A stretch of 64,000 bases of DNA from Arthrobacter sp. PM3. GTDB taxonomy: Bacteria > Actinomycetota > Actinomycetes > Actinomycetales > Micrococcaceae. The DNA lies in the NCBI RefSeq assembly GCF_003352915.1, contig NZ_CP022314.1, positions 4,256,057 through 4,320,056 on the forward strand. The letters run 5' to 3'. The position numbers and the translations under genes were made by a program. The notes beneath the pieces are model-generated. The model ran no database searches. It had not been told where the DNA came from and worked only from the letters and a program-made list of their open reading frames with translations. Below, piece by piece: positions 1-9,144 of this stretch; position 1 is the stretch's first letter; each line of letters opens with the position of its first letter.

Positions 1-379
1 TGGCGGTCATGGTGGCTTCGGTGCCGGTGGAGACCATCCGGACGCGTTCGGCGGCCGGGACGCGTTCCTTGACGATCGCGGCGAGGTTCGCCTCGTCCGG
101 CGTGGACGCGCCGAAGGACAGGCCGCGGTCGACGGCGGCGTGCACGGCGGCGAGGACCTCCGGGTGGGCGTGTCCCAGCAGCGCCGGGCCCCAGGAACAG
201 ACGAGGTCGACGTAGTCGGCGCCGTCGGCGTCGGTGAGGTAGGCGCCTTTGGCGGACACCATGAACCGCGGCGTCCCGCCGACCGACCCGAAGGCGCGCA
301 CGGGTGAGTTCACGCCGCCGGGCATCAGCTGGCGGGCGCGGTCAAAGAGTTCCTCGTTGCGAGGCATGCTGGAAGTCAT
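1..379 (-). CDS. hemL: Glutamate-1-semialdehyde 2,1-aminomutase, N-terminal part (runs off left edge)
   Basis: Converts glutamate-1-semialdehyde to 5-aminolevulinate with PLP, the second step of C5-pathway heme synthesis in the cytoplasm. Only the first ~126 residues are present and the frame is still open at base 1. It starts ATG ([17 protein letters not shown]) and shows family hallmarks [31 protein letters not shown] and [11 protein letters not shown]; the catalytic Lys lies beyond the window. It is the last gene visible in the hemQ-H-C-D-B-LLM-L run, 69 nt downstream of the LLM gene. An AGGAA stretch precedes the ATG. Confidence 0.95.
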   Translation of the reverse strand, partial: MTSSMPRNEELFDRARQLMPGGVNSPVRAFGSVGGTPRFMVSAKGAYLTDADGADYVDLVCSWGPALLGHAHPEVLAAVHAAVDRGLSFGASTPDEANLAAIVKERVPAAERVRMVSTGTEATMTA

Positions 380-448
380 GGTTCCTATTCTTTCAGTTCG
401 CTGGCGGGGCGGTTCACGGCTGCCGCGGCGGGCAGTTCGCGGGCCGGG

Positions 449-1555
449 TCAGCCGGCGGCCGGCCCGGCCAGCAGGGCGGACACCCGGGGCGCCACTTCG
501 GTGCCGAACAGCTCGATGGAGCGCATCATGGCCGCGTGCGGCAGGGTGCCGTTGCTGTACTTCAGGTCGAAGCGGTCCACGCCCAGGTTCTTCTTCAGCA
601 GGGCGATCTTCGCGGCCACGGTTTCCGGGGAGCCGACGTAGAGTGCCCCTTCGGGCGTGCACATGGCGTCGAATTCGGTCCTGCTGCCCGGTCCCCAGCC
701 GCGTTCCGCGCCGATCCGGTTGCGCATGGCGATCCAGTGCGGGAAGAACTCCTCCCGGGCGTCCTCGTCCGTGGCGGCGACGTGGCCGGGCGAATGCGTG
801 GCCATCTGCTGCATCGGGTGCCCGTACTTGGCCATGGCCTCACGGTAGAGCCCGGCCAGCGGAGCGAAGGACCGCGGCTGGCCGCCGATGATGGCGAAGA
901 TGATGGGGTAGCCGTATTCGGCGCAGCGCAGCACGGATTCAGGGGTGCCGCCGACGCCGATCCAGGCCGGCAGAAGGTGGTGTTCCAGCGGCGGGTAGAC
1001 GCTCAGGCCCTTGATGGCCGGCCGGGTGCGGCCTTCCCAGTGGACGGGTTCCTGCGCCCGGACCCTGTCGAAGAGTTCGAGCTTCTCCTCGAAGAGGACG
1101 TCGTAGTCCGCCAGGTCCAGGCCGAACAGCGGGAACGACTCGATGAACGATCCCCGGCCCAGCATGACCTCGGCCCGGCCGCTGGAGAGGGCGTCCACCG
1201 TCGCGAAGCGCTGGAAGACCCGGATCGGGTCATCGGAGCTGAGCACCGTCACGGCGGAACCGAGCCGGATGCGTTTGGTCCGCGCGGCCGCCGCGGCCAG
1301 GAAGACCTCGGGGGCGGACACCGCGAAGTCGCGGCGGTGGTGCTCCCCCACGCCGAAGGCGTGCAGGCCCACCTCGTCGGCCAGTTCGGCCTGCTCCAGG
1401 AGCTGCCGGAGGACCTGGGCGTGCGGGACGGGGTGGCCGTCGGGGAAGACGCCGACGTCACCGAAGGTGTTCAGGCCCAGGAGGATGCGTTCGGGCCCCA
1501 CCGGTGCGGTGGGACCGGCCGGCAGGGCGGGCCCGGAGGCCGGGGCCGCGCTCAT
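449..1555 (-). CDS. LLM-class (luciferase-like) flavin-dependent oxidoreductase
   Basis: A 368-aa bacterial-luciferase-like TIM-barrel protein, expected to use FMN (or F420). Near the N-terminus are LNTFGDVGVFPDG and the typical FGVGEHHRRDFAVSAP segment, then RIRLGSAVTVLSSDDP and the signature LSSGRAEVMLGRGSF. The C-terminal part has YVGSPETVAAKIALL. The start was chosen because its ATG overlaps the hemB stop by one base (TGATG), which implies translational coupling. The substrate cannot be read from sequence. Its place between hemB and hemL suggests, but does not show, a link to tetrapyrrole metabolism. Confidence 0.88.
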   Translation of the reverse strand: MSAAPASGPALPAGPTAPVGPERILLGLNTFGDVGVFPDGHPVPHAQVLRQLLEQAELADEVGLHAFGVGEHHRRDFAVSAPEVFLAAAAARTKRIRLGSAVTVLSSDDPIRVFQRFATVDALSSGRAEVMLGRGSFIESFPLFGLDLADYDVLFEEKLELFDRVRAQEPVHWEGRTRPAIKGLSVYPPLEHHLLPAWIGVGGTPESVLRCAEYGYPIIFAIIGGQPRSFAPLAGLYREAMAKYGHPMQQMATHSPGHVAATDEDAREEFFPHWIAMRNRIGAERGWGPGSRTEFDAMCTPEGALYVGSPETVAAKIALLKKNLGVDRFDLKYSNGTLPHAAMMRSIELFGTEVAPRVSALLAGPAAG

Positions 1556-2535
1556 CAGGACTCCTTCAGCCAGCCGGCGAGTTCGCTCGCCCAGTAGGTG
1601 AGCACCATGTTCGCGCCGGCACGTTTGATGCCCAGGACGGATTCGGTGATGGCGGCCCGGCGGTCGATCCAGCCGTTCGCGGCGGCAGCCTCGATCATCG
1701 AGTATTCGCCCGAGATCTGGTAGGCCGCCACGGGGACCGGGCTCATGGCGGCGACGTCGGCGAGGATGTCCAGGTAGCTCATGGCCGGCTTCACCATGAC
1801 CATGTCCGCGCCCTCGGCCAGGTCCAGGTCCACCTCCAGGATGGCCTCCCGGCGGTTGGCGGCGTCCATCTGGTAGGTGCGGCGGTCGCCGGTCAGCTGC
1901 GAGTCGACGGCTTCCCGGAACGGTCCGTAGAACGCGGAGGCGTATTTCGCGGCGTAGGCCACGACCGCGGTGTTGGCGTGCCCGGCGTCCTCGAGGGCCT
2001 GCCGGATCACTGCGACCTGGCCGTCCATCATGCCGGACGGGCCCAGCACGTGGGCGCCGGCGTCGGCCTGGGCGACGGCCATCCGGCCGTAGATCTCCAG
2101 CGTCGCGTCGTTGTCGACGTAGCCGTTGGCGTCCAGGACGCCGCAGTGGCCGTGGTCGGTGAATTCGTCGAGGCAGACATCGCTCATGACCACGAGGTCG
2201 TCGCCGACCTCGGCGCGGACGTCCCGGATGGCCTTGTTCAGGACCCCGTCCGGATCCAGGGACGCGGTGCCGCGCGCGTCCCGGACGGCGGGGACACCGA
2301 AGAGCATGATGCCGCCGACGCCGAGCTCCACGGCCTCGGCCGCGGCCCGCTTGAGCGAGTCCGTGGTGTGCTGCTGCACCCCGGGCATCGAGGCAATGGG
2401 GTTGGGCTCGTCCAGGCCTTCCCGGATGAAGGCGGGCAGGATCAGCTCCGCGGCGGAGAGGCGGTGTTCTGCGGTCAGCCGCCGCATCGCGGGGATGGTG
2501 CGCAGCCGGCGCGGCCGGTGGGTCGGGAAGCTCAT
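1555..2535 (-). CDS. hemB: Porphobilinogen synthase (5-aminolevulinate dehydratase)
   Basis: Condenses two 5-aminolevulinate molecules into porphobilinogen. It has 326 aa, normal for the family. The metal/Cys-His segment [14 protein letters not shown] is present, as are the two active-site lysine contexts, [14 protein letters not shown] and [10 protein letters not shown]. The N-terminus [14 protein letters not shown] fits the family start. Its ATG overlaps the hemD stop (ATGA) and its own stop overlaps the next start, so it sits inside a translationally coupled chain. Confidence 0.97.
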   Translation of the reverse strand: MSFPTHRPRRLRTIPAMRRLTAEHRLSAAELILPAFIREGLDEPNPIASMPGVQQHTTDSLKRAAAEAVELGVGGIMLFGVPAVRDARGTASLDPDGVLNKAIRDVRAEVGDDLVVMSDVCLDEFTDHGHCGVLDANGYVDNDATLEIYGRMAVAQADAGAHVLGPSGMMDGQVAVIRQALEDAGHANTAVVAYAAKYASAFYGPFREAVDSQLTGDRRTYQMDAANRREAILEVDLDLAEGADMVMVKPAMSYLDILADVAAMSPVPVAAYQISGEYSMIEAAAANGWIDRRAAITESVLGIKRAGANMVLTYWASELAGWLKES

Positions 2536-3512
2536 GTGTTGTCCTTCGCTCGATGCTCTGCTGGAAAACGGTCTGCGGGAAGCCGGCCGGCCGGGCGGCG
2601 GTCTGCCGTCTCCTGTGACCGGACGACGGCGGCGACGAGGCCCGACGCCGTCGGAGTTTCGGCGACGGCGTCCACGGTGAGCCCAAGGCGGTCCGCCTCG
2701 GCCGCCGTCGAGCGCCCGATGGCGACGAACCGGCAGGTGCCAAGCGGGGCGAGGTCTGCCTGGATGCGCCGGGCGGCGCTCGGTGAAGCGGCGACGACGG
2801 CGTCCAGCCGGCCGGCCCGGATCTCGCCTTTCGCGGCGGCCAGGGTCAGCACGTCGGCCGGCTGGCCGGCGCCGGGCTGTTCCAGCGGCGGCTGGCAGGC
2901 CGGCAGCCCCAGGCGGGGATCCGCCGGGTAGTCCACGGTCCGGTACGCGGTGACGGCCTGCACCGAGGCACCGCGGGCTTCGAGGCCGCGGCGGAGCCGG
3001 GGATCGGCGATGTCCGCCTGCGGGAGCAGTACGCTGCTGCGGCCTTCGGGCCAGATGCCGAGCAGCCCGGTTCCGGACTGCTGCGCCGTGGGCGCCAGGT
3101 CCACGCTGACACCCCGGGACTCGAGGATATGCCGCGTGGCGGGACCGATCGTGGCGACCTGGACGTGCCCGGGCAGCCAGGCGCACAGGGAGGAGCCCCG
3201 CTCCGCGGCTTTGGCCTCGAGCACCTGGACGGTGGTGACGCTGCTGATCACGAGCCAGTTGTAGGCACCGGCGCCGAGGGCATCGAAGGCGACGTCCAGG
3301 GAGTGCTGGTCGCTGGCCACTTCGAAATCGATCAGGGGCAGCAGCACGGGATCGGCACCGAGCCGGCGCAGGGCGGCGACGAGTTCGCCGGAGCGGTCCG
3401 GGCTGCGGGCGATCAGGATCCGGGCACCGTCCAGGGCCCCGTCCCCGGACGCCTCCGTCCCGCTCCCGGGGGCCCGGGCGCTGTCCCGGGTGCGGGCGCT
3501 CTCCTGTCCCAT
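2532..3512 (-). CDS. hemD: Uroporphyrinogen-III synthase
   Basis: Closes hydroxymethylbilane to uroporphyrinogen III with inversion of ring D. HemD sequences diverge widely, so the call rests on partial motifs plus position. Visible are an N-terminal half beginning [17 protein letters not shown], a mid segment [14 protein letters not shown] followed by [10 protein letters not shown], and the C-terminal [11 protein letters not shown] and [17 protein letters not shown]. It is 326 aa, somewhat long, because of an acidic/Ser-rich N-terminus and a Pro-rich insert around residues 205-220. It lies between hemC (20-nt gap) and hemB (ATGA overlap). Confidence 0.93.
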   Translation of the reverse strand: MGQESARTRDSARAPGSGTEASGDGALDGARILIARSPDRSGELVAALRRLGADPVLLPLIDFEVASDQHSLDVAFDALGAGAYNWLVISSVTTVQVLEAKAAERGSSLCAWLPGHVQVATIGPATRHILESRGVSVDLAPTAQQSGTGLLGIWPEGRSSVLLPQADIADPRLRRGLEARGASVQAVTAYRTVDYPADPRLGLPACQPPLEQPGAGQPADVLTLAAAKGEIRAGRLDAVVAASPSAARRIQADLAPLGTCRFVAIGRSTAAEADRLGLTVDAVAETPTASGLVAAVVRSQETADRRPAGRLPADRFPAEHRAKDNT

Positions 3513-3532
3513 GGTGTGCTGGCTCCCGTGGC

Positions 3533-4531
3533 TCAGGACGCGGCCAGGTCCGCGATATCGGCGGCACCGCGGGCCAGCAGGACCTCGGCGAGTTCGATTC
3601 CCAGCAGGGTTGCCCCCACTTCGGTCAGCCCGTCGGTGGCCTTCCTGTCCCGGACGCTGGCCGTGCCGTCGACGGCGCAGACCACGGCTTCGAGGTGCAG
3701 CATGCTGCCCTTGCGGTAGGCGTACGCGCCCACCGGTGCGGCGCAGCCGGCCTCGAGGCGGGCCAGGAGCGCCCGTTCGGCGGTCACGGCAAGCCGGGTG
3801 TCGGGGTCGTCGAGGGCGGCGAGGGCCTGGGCGAGGACGCCCTGGGAGCCGTCCGTGGAGCCGGCCTTGCGGGGCGCGTCGGCTGTGCGGCATTCGAGGG
3901 CGAGGGAACCCTGCCCGGCGGCGGGCAGCATGATGTCCGTTGCCAGGTATTCGGTCACGGCGTCGAGCCGGCCGATCCGCTGCAGGCCGGCGGCGGCCAG
4001 GACCACCGCGTCGAGGTCGCACGACTTGCCTTCGACGACGGCGTCGGTGGTGTTGCCCGGCAGCCCCGGGACGCGTCCGAGCCGGGTGTCGACGTTGCCG
4101 CGGATGTCACGGATGTCCAGGTCCGGCCGGGCCGCGCGCAGCTGCGCCGCACGGCGCGGTGAGCCGGTGCCCACGGTGGCCCCGGCGGGCAGGTCCGCGA
4201 GGTTCAGGCCGTCGCGGGCGCAGAGGACGTCGCGGACGTCGACGCGTTTCGGCGTCGCCGCGAGGCTCAGGCCGAGGGCCGGCCCGGTGGGCAGGTCCTT
4301 GAGTGAATGCACGGCGACGTCACACGCGTCCCGCAGCAGGGCATCGCGCAGGGCCGCGACGAACACTCCGGTGCCGCCCATTTGGGACAGCGGGCCGGTG
4401 AGGACGTCGCCGTCCGTGCGGACATGCACGAGTTCGACGGCGAACCCGCCGACGGCGGCCAGCTGGTCCGCGGTCTGCTGGGTCTGGGTGAGGGCGAGCT
4501 TGCTGGCGCGGGTGCCGATCCGGACGGTCAC
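3533..4531 (-). CDS. hemC: Hydroxymethylbilane synthase (porphobilinogen deaminase)
   Basis: Polymerises four porphobilinogens into hydroxymethylbilane. It has 332 aa. The N-terminus [19 protein letters not shown] is typical, as are [29 protein letters not shown] and [14 protein letters not shown]. The dipyrromethane-cofactor cysteine is visible in [13 protein letters not shown]. Its ATG overlaps the hemH stop (ATGA). Confidence 0.97.
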   Translation of the reverse strand: MTVRIGTRASKLALTQTQQTADQLAAVGGFAVELVHVRTDGDVLTGPLSQMGGTGVFVAALRDALLRDACDVAVHSLKDLPTGPALGLSLAATPKRVDVRDVLCARDGLNLADLPAGATVGTGSPRRAAQLRAARPDLDIRDIRGNVDTRLGRVPGLPGNTTDAVVEGKSCDLDAVVLAAAGLQRIGRLDAVTEYLATDIMLPAAGQGSLALECRTADAPRKAGSTDGSQGVLAQALAALDDPDTRLAVTAERALLARLEAGCAAPVGAYAYRKGSMLHLEAVVCAVDGTASVRDRKATDGLTEVGATLLGIELAEVLLARGAADIADLAAS

Positions 4532-5778
4532 AGTGCTGCCTGACCTGCGGCCGGGTAGGGATCGTGCCCCGTTCCGACCGTGGTGTCCGCGCCCGCGATG
4601 GTGGGCTTTTCGCCGCGGAAGTTGGCGCAGCAGCCCGGCCGGCAGACGTCGTACCAGGGGCCGAGCCGGGTCAGGTGCGGGCGGTCCGCGATATTGTTCG
4701 CCGCGGTCCGTTCGCAGATCAGGTCCACCACCCCTGTGACGAACTTGCGGTGGGTTCCGGGCGTGGGCACACGGATGGCCGTCAGGCCAAGGTTGGCGCA
4801 GGTCTCGAGGGCCTCGGTGTCCAGGTCCCAGACGACTTCCATGTGGTCGCTGACGAAGCCCAGCGGCACGATCACGATGCCCTTGACGCCCTGGCCGGCG
4901 AGCTCCTCAATGGCGTCGTTGATGTCGGGTTCAAGCCACGGGACGTGCGGGGCGCCGGACCGGGACTGGTAGACCAGGGACCACGGGGCGCCCACTCCGG
5001 TCTCGGCTTCAACCCGCCGGATGACCTCGGCGCCGGTGGCCAGGTGCTGGGCCACGTACGCGGAGTCCTGTTCGAACTCGCGGGGCTCGCCCTCGGAGCG
5101 GCCGGCGGCGTCGGCGTCGCGGGTCGGGATGGAGTGCGTGGCGAACAGGATGTGCACCGGAGCCTCGGGCGTGCCGGCGGAGGCGAGCCGGTCCCGGACC
5201 TCGGCCAGGCCGGCGGCGGTGCCCTCGATGAAGGGCTCCACGAAGCCGGGGTGGTCAAAGTACTGGCGCACCTTGTCCACCTCGAGCTTTCCGTCCAGGC
5301 CGGTTTCGGTCAGGGCCATGCCGATGTCCTCGCGGTACTGGCGGCAGCTGGAGTAGCAGGAGTAGGCGCTCGTGGTGAGCATGAGGACCTTGCGGTGTCC
5401 GGCGTCGTACATGGCCTGGAGCGTCTGCGGGATGTAGGGGTCCCAGTTGCGGTTGCCCCAGTAGACCGGCAGCTCGATGCCGCGGGCGGCCAGCTCCGTC
5501 TCCATGGCGGCCTTGAGCGCGCGGTTCTGCGCGTTGATGGGGCTGATGCCGCCGTTGGCGCGGTAATGGTGCGAGACCTCTTCGAGCCGCTCGTCCGGGA
5601 TGCCGCGGCCCCGGGTGACGTTGCGCAGGAAGGGGATGACGTCCTCCTGGCCCTCCGGGCCGCCGAAGGAGGCAAGCAGGACGGCGTCGTACTCCTTGGG
5701 AGCCATCCGGCCGGCTTCGGTCACGGGGTTCACGGCCGTCAGCTCCGCAACGTCCGCCTGCGGGTCGAGCGGGCTCAT
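4528..5778 (-). CDS. hemH: Ferrochelatase (coproporphyrin ferrochelatase type)
   Basis: Inserts Fe2+ into coproporphyrin III in actinobacteria that use the coproporphyrin-dependent route; the presence of hemQ supports that reading. It has 416 aa. YDAVLLASFGGPEGQEDV, GNRNWDPYIPQTL and the conserved histidine motif FATHSIPTRD are present. The C-terminus carries a Cys cluster, VCRPGCCANFRG, which may ligate a [2Fe-2S] centre as in some actinobacterial homologues. The first ~24 residues precede the conserved core, and a second in-frame Met begins MAPKEYDAV. The upstream ATG is preferred because it overlaps the hemQ stop as ATGA. Confidence 0.95.
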   Translation of the reverse strand: MSPLDPQADVAELTAVNPVTEAGRMAPKEYDAVLLASFGGPEGQEDVIPFLRNVTRGRGIPDERLEEVSHHYRANGGISPINAQNRALKAAMETELAARGIELPVYWGNRNWDPYIPQTLQAMYDAGHRKVLMLTTSAYSCYSSCRQYREDIGMALTETGLDGKLEVDKVRQYFDHPGFVEPFIEGTAAGLAEVRDRLASAGTPEAPVHILFATHSIPTRDADAAGRSEGEPREFEQDSAYVAQHLATGAEVIRRVEAETGVGAPWSLVYQSRSGAPHVPWLEPDINDAIEELAGQGVKGIVIVPLGFVSDHMEVVWDLDTEALETCANLGLTAIRVPTPGTHRKFVTGVVDLICERTAANNIADRPHLTRLGPWYDVCRPGCCANFRGEKPTIAGADTTVGTGHDPYPAAGQAAL

Positions 5779-6521
5779 GCCAGGACCTCGGCGACCTCGG
5801 CGGCGCTGACGCGCCGGCCGGTGTAGAACGGGATTTCCTCACGGACATGGTTGCGCGCCTCCGTGCTGCGCAGGTGCCGCATCAGGTCCACGAGGTCCAC
5901 GAGCTCGGGTGCCTCCAGGCCCAGGATCCATTCCCAGTCGCCCAGGGCAAAGGAGGAGACCGTGTTGGAGATGACCTGCGGGAAGTCCCGGCCCAGGAGG
6001 CCGTGGTCGCGGAGCATCGCGCCGCGCTCGGCGTCCGGCAGGAGGTACCACTCGTAGGAGCGGACGAACGGGTAGACGCACAGCCACTCGGCCGGTTCGA
6101 CGCCGCGGGAGAAGGCCGGAGTGTGGTTCTTGGCGAACTCGGCCTCGCGGTGGACGCCCATGGCGGACCACGCGATCTCGGTGCCGGTGAACAGCTTGCT
6201 GCGGCGGATGTCGCGGACCGCCTGCTGCAGGGCCTCGGGCTTGGGCCCGTGGAGCCAGATCATGATGTCCGCATCCGCGCGCATGGCAGAAACGTCATAG
6301 CTGCCGCGGTGGACAACACCGGCCTCGGCGAGCCGTGCCAGCAGCGACTCGAAGTCCCGGGCCGCTTCCGCATCGCGGGGGGCGTCCGCGGACCGCTTGA
6401 AAACGGTCCAGAGGGTGAAGAACTGCTCGGTTGAATCCTGGGGCGCCGATGCCCCGGCGGCTGACGCTCCGGGGACGGGCGTTCCGGTTTTAGTGACAGA
6501 TTCGGCAGAAGTGTGGCTCAT
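5775..6521 (-). CDS. hemQ: Coproheme decarboxylase (HemQ / ChdC, chlorite-dismutase family)
   Basis: Oxidatively decarboxylates coproheme to heme b, the last step of the coproporphyrin-dependent pathway. It has 248 aa. The N-terminal ~30 residues are a low-complexity Ala/Ser/Thr tail, followed by the conserved FFTLWTVFKRS. Motifs include the Tyr-rich core YPFVRSYEWYLLP, which should hold the catalytic Tyr, RDHGLLGRDF with a candidate proximal His, and GDWEWILGLEAPEL. It is the first gene of the hemQ-H-C-D-B chain. CAGACT lies 7 nt before the ATG, so it may be leaderless. Confidence 0.95.
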   Translation of the reverse strand: MSHTSAESVTKTGTPVPGASAAGASAPQDSTEQFFTLWTVFKRSADAPRDAEAARDFESLLARLAEAGVVHRGSYDVSAMRADADIMIWLHGPKPEALQQAVRDIRRSKLFTGTEIAWSAMGVHREAEFAKNHTPAFSRGVEPAEWLCVYPFVRSYEWYLLPDAERGAMLRDHGLLGRDFPQVISNTVSSFALGDWEWILGLEAPELVDLVDLMRHLRSTEARNHVREEIPFYTGRRVSAAEVAEVLA

Positions 6522-6528
6522 GAATACC

Positions 6529-6534
6529 AGTCTG
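6529..6534 (-). promoter_or_regulatory. Candidate -10 element of the hemQ operon
   Basis: CAGACT lies 7 nt upstream of the hemQ ATG, just downstream of the preceding terminator. It fits the leaderless spacing seen at many genes here, but its first base departs from TANNNT. Confidence 0.35.
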
Positions 6535-6556
6535 CCCCCTCTCCCTAGCTAAGTCG

Positions 6557-6595
6557 AAAAAAAGCACTTCTACAACGCGTAGAAGTGCTTTATTT
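6557..6595 (-). terminator. Rho-independent terminator after the Ser/Pro-rich surface-protein gene
   Basis: A perfect 13-bp stem (6561-6573 with 6579-6591) with a 5-nt loop. On the minus strand it is followed by seven T residues (6563-6557). It separates the hemE-hemY-surface-protein transcript from the hemQ operon. Confidence 0.9.
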
Positions 6596-6630
6596 CACAC
6601 GCCGGAGGCGGACCGCGTGGTGCGGGGCCC

Positions 6631-7494
6631 TCAGGCCCTGCGCATCCGGACGACGGCGACGCCGGCGCCGACGGACAGCGCCACCAGGCCCAGGCCCCAG
6701 CCAACGAGCGGCGAGAGCCCGGCGGGCTCCACGGCCGAGGTGGCCTGCAGCGAGGTGCTTCCCGCGTGGCCCTTGGCCGCTGCCGGCGTGGCCGTCCCGG
6801 TGGGGGAAGCCTTTGCCGTGGCGGTGTGCGACGGCGACGCCTTGGCTCCGCCGGCCGGGGCTGCGGATCCGTTCAGGGGCGCGGCGCCGTTTCCTGCGGT
6901 GGCCGCGGCGGACCCGGTAGTGGATCCGGAGGCTGCCTGGCCTGCCGCCGGGACGGATCCTGCCTGGCCTGCGGCGGGGGCTCCGGTCGCCGGGGACGTA
7001 AGCGGAGCGCCGGGGACCGGCGGCGCGGCGGGCGGAGCAACGCCGGCTGACGGGGTTCCCGACGGCGGCACGGCCGCGTGCGGGGCGGTGGGCTCGGGAC
7101 TGCCGGGGGCCGGGTCGCTGGGCTCGGGGTCCCTGGGTTGCGGATCACTCGGTTCGGGATCGCCGGTTTCGGGAGTCGTGGGTTCCGGGCTGCTGCTGCG
7201 TGAGGGCGACGGCGTGGATGTGGCCCCGCCCGAGCCTGCCGACGGCGAGGGGCTCGGCGTCGAGGAGCCAAGCAGGCTGTCCAGGACGTCCCCGAGGCCG
7301 AGGGTCAGCGATCCCTGTGCCGTCGGTGCGGTGGACGCTGCCGGGGACAGCCCGGTCGCGGCATTGGAAGCAGGAACTCCCGCAGAAACAGCCAGTACCA
7401 CCCCGAGCGCGGCTCCTGCTGCGCCGCGCCGGAGTCCTCCATGGCGCCCGGTCTTCGTTGTTGACACGTTGGACCTGAAAATAACCATGGTCAT
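6631..7494 (-). CDS. Ser/Pro/Ala-rich secreted, membrane-anchored protein of unknown function
   Basis: About 287 aa. An N-terminal basic segment plus hydrophobic stretch (AALGVVLAVSAGVPASNAA) looks like a Sec signal with an AXA-type cleavage site. A long low-complexity region rich in Pro, Ser, Glu and Ala follows, with repeats such as GDPEPSDPQP/RDPEPSDPAP. The C-terminus is one transmembrane helix (VGWGLGLVALSVGAGVAVV) and a RMRRA tail, with no LPXTG motif. The ATG at 7494 or 7488 is preferred over the open frame back to 7563, which encodes an Arg/Phe/Pro-rich lead. TAGGCT lies 8 nt before the 7488 ATG. No function is recognisable. It sits directly downstream of hemY. Confidence 0.7.
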   Translation of the reverse strand: MTMVIFRSNVSTTKTGRHGGLRRGAAGAALGVVLAVSAGVPASNAATGLSPAASTAPTAQGSLTLGLGDVLDSLLGSSTPSPSPSAGSGGATSTPSPSRSSSPEPTTPETGDPEPSDPQPRDPEPSDPAPGSPEPTAPHAAVPPSGTPSAGVAPPAAPPVPGAPLTSPATGAPAAGQAGSVPAAGQAASGSTTGSAAATAGNGAAPLNGSAAPAGGAKASPSHTATAKASPTGTATPAAAKGHAGSTSLQATSAVEPAGLSPLVGWGLGLVALSVGAGVAVVRMRRA

Positions 7495-7623
7495 CGAGCC
7501 TAGCCGGAATCGACCGGGAGGAAAAACCGGCCGGAACCCGGGAAATACCGGCCGGTAACCCATGGTGCCGCCGGTGTTTTAGGTGAAGTTGCGACGAATG
7601 TGAAAGCTGTGACGGACGGGGTC

Positions 7624-9141
7624 CTAGGTGAGCAACGGGCGGATCTGCCGCGGCGTGTCGGCCACGATGGCGGCAAGGCCGTTGCCGGACAGCCAGCCGC
7701 CCACGACCGCGAGCGTGCCGTCCGCGGCGCAGGCGCTCCGGACGGCGGCGACGCGCTGCTTGTGGCCGAGGGACGCAAAGGGCAGCGCACCGGTCCAGCG
7801 GACCACGTCCCAGCCCGCCACGGCGGCTTCGGTGACCGGGACGCCGAGCAGGGCCGCGGCGTCGGCCAGGGCGGCGGAGAAGAGTTCGGCGTCCGAGCGC
7901 GGCGCGGCAACAGCTCCGGTGCCGTCGGAGGCGCCGCCGCGGCCGTAGGAGAGCCGGAGCACATGCTTGCCCGGCCCTGTCCGCTGCGCCAGCCAGGCCC
8001 ACTTGGCGGTGCTGTGCGTCAGCGCCTTGGCTTGCACGCCGGGACTCTGCGGCGCCACGAGGACGCCGGTGCCGCGCGGCGCCCGGTCGAGTGCCGGGAG
8101 GTCCACGACGAGGGTGACCAGGCTGACGTCCGGCCCGGCGTCGGGGCGGAGGGGTTCAAGTTCCGGCAGGGCCGCACCGAGGAGGTCGACGGCGGCCGGG
8201 CCCTCGACCGCAACGACGAGCAGCCCGGCGTCGAACGTGTCGCGTTCCGTGCTGACCCGCCAGCCGCCGGCGGTGCGCTGGACCGACCGCGCCCGGGTGC
8301 CGCTGAGCAGGGTGACGCCCTGCCGGCGCACGTCGGCCACCAGGGCTGCCACGAGTGTGTGCATGCCGCCGCGCAGGCCGGCGACGGCGGAGCCGGCCTT
8401 CCGGGGCCCGGACGTTGCGGGTTGGGCTGTGTGCTGCCGGGCTGCCTGCTCCGGCGGCGCGGCCGCCGCTCCCCTGCGCTGGGCCGCGACGGCGGCGGCG
8501 AGGGAGCCGTGCTGACGGATGCCGGCCCGCAGCCCCGGGGCGACCATGTCGACGTCGAGCCCTGCCGGGTCGGCGGAATGGACGCCGCCCACCACCGGCG
8601 CCACGAGCCGGTCCAGCACCCGCCGGCCCATCCTCCTGCGGACCAGGGTTGACACGCTGGTGGCCTCAGCGGCGGTGCCGAGCGAGGCCGGCAGCACGGA
8701 GTCGATGGAAGCGCGGAGGGAACCGAGCAGGCCCAGGGACCGCCGGACCTCCGGGTCCCATGGGCTGGCCGGGATGCCGAGGATCCCGGTCTTGGGCAGT
8801 TCCCGCGGGCCGTCCGGCAGCTGGACCCAGGCCCCGCCGGGATTCGGCGCGACGATCTCGCCGGCCAGGCCGAGGTCGGCCGCGAGATCGGCGACCGCCG
8901 TGCTGCGGGTGGCAAACGATTCCGCCCCGCTGTCGAGCGTCAGCCCGGCCACGGTGTGGCTGCCGACGCAGCCGCCCCACGCCTCGCCGGCCTCCAGGAT
9001 TGTGGTGCGGACGCCGGCCCGGGCGAACTCCCGGGCAGCCAGCAGGCCGGAGATTCCTCCGCCGATCACCAGCGCGGTCCTGTCAGGGCGCTGCCCTGCG
9101 GAGCCGGCGGCCGCGGACATCCCGGCGGTGCCTGCGTCCAT
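7624..9141 (-). CDS. hemY: Coproporphyrinogen III oxidase / protoporphyrinogen oxidase, FAD-dependent
   Basis: A 505-aa FAD enzyme that oxidises coproporphyrinogen III (CgoX activity) in the coproporphyrin-dependent pathway. The dinucleotide-binding motif ALVIGGGISGLLAAREFARAG is near residue 25, with the acidic ILEAGE after it and WGGCVGSHTVAGLTLDSGAE beyond. The C-terminal FAD-contact region reads VVGGWLSGNGLAAIV. An Ala/Gln-rich insert lies around residues 225-250. It starts 3 nt after the hemE stop, so the two are surely co-transcribed. Confidence 0.94.
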   Translation of the reverse strand: MDAGTAGMSAAAGSAGQRPDRTALVIGGGISGLLAAREFARAGVRTTILEAGEAWGGCVGSHTVAGLTLDSGAESFATRSTAVADLAADLGLAGEIVAPNPGGAWVQLPDGPRELPKTGILGIPASPWDPEVRRSLGLLGSLRASIDSVLPASLGTAAEATSVSTLVRRRMGRRVLDRLVAPVVGGVHSADPAGLDVDMVAPGLRAGIRQHGSLAAAVAAQRRGAAAAPPEQAARQHTAQPATSGPRKAGSAVAGLRGGMHTLVAALVADVRRQGVTLLSGTRARSVQRTAGGWRVSTERDTFDAGLLVVAVEGPAAVDLLGAALPELEPLRPDAGPDVSLVTLVVDLPALDRAPRGTGVLVAPQSPGVQAKALTHSTAKWAWLAQRTGPGKHVLRLSYGRGGASDGTGAVAAPRSDAELFSAALADAAALLGVPVTEAAVAGWDVVRWTGALPFASLGHKQRVAAVRSACAADGTLAVVGGWLSGNGLAAIVADTPRQIRPLLT

Positions 9142-9144
9142 GGC

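Noticed and set aside
536..2931. Long plus-strand open frames opposite the heme genes
   Set aside because: Same cause: high third-position GC on the coding strand. The minus-strand products match known enzymes.
7495..7563. Upstream in-frame extension of the Ser/Pro-rich protein to 7563
   Set aside because: It would add an Arg/Phe/Pro-rich segment before an otherwise normal signal peptide; the starts at 7494 or 7488 fit a secreted protein better.
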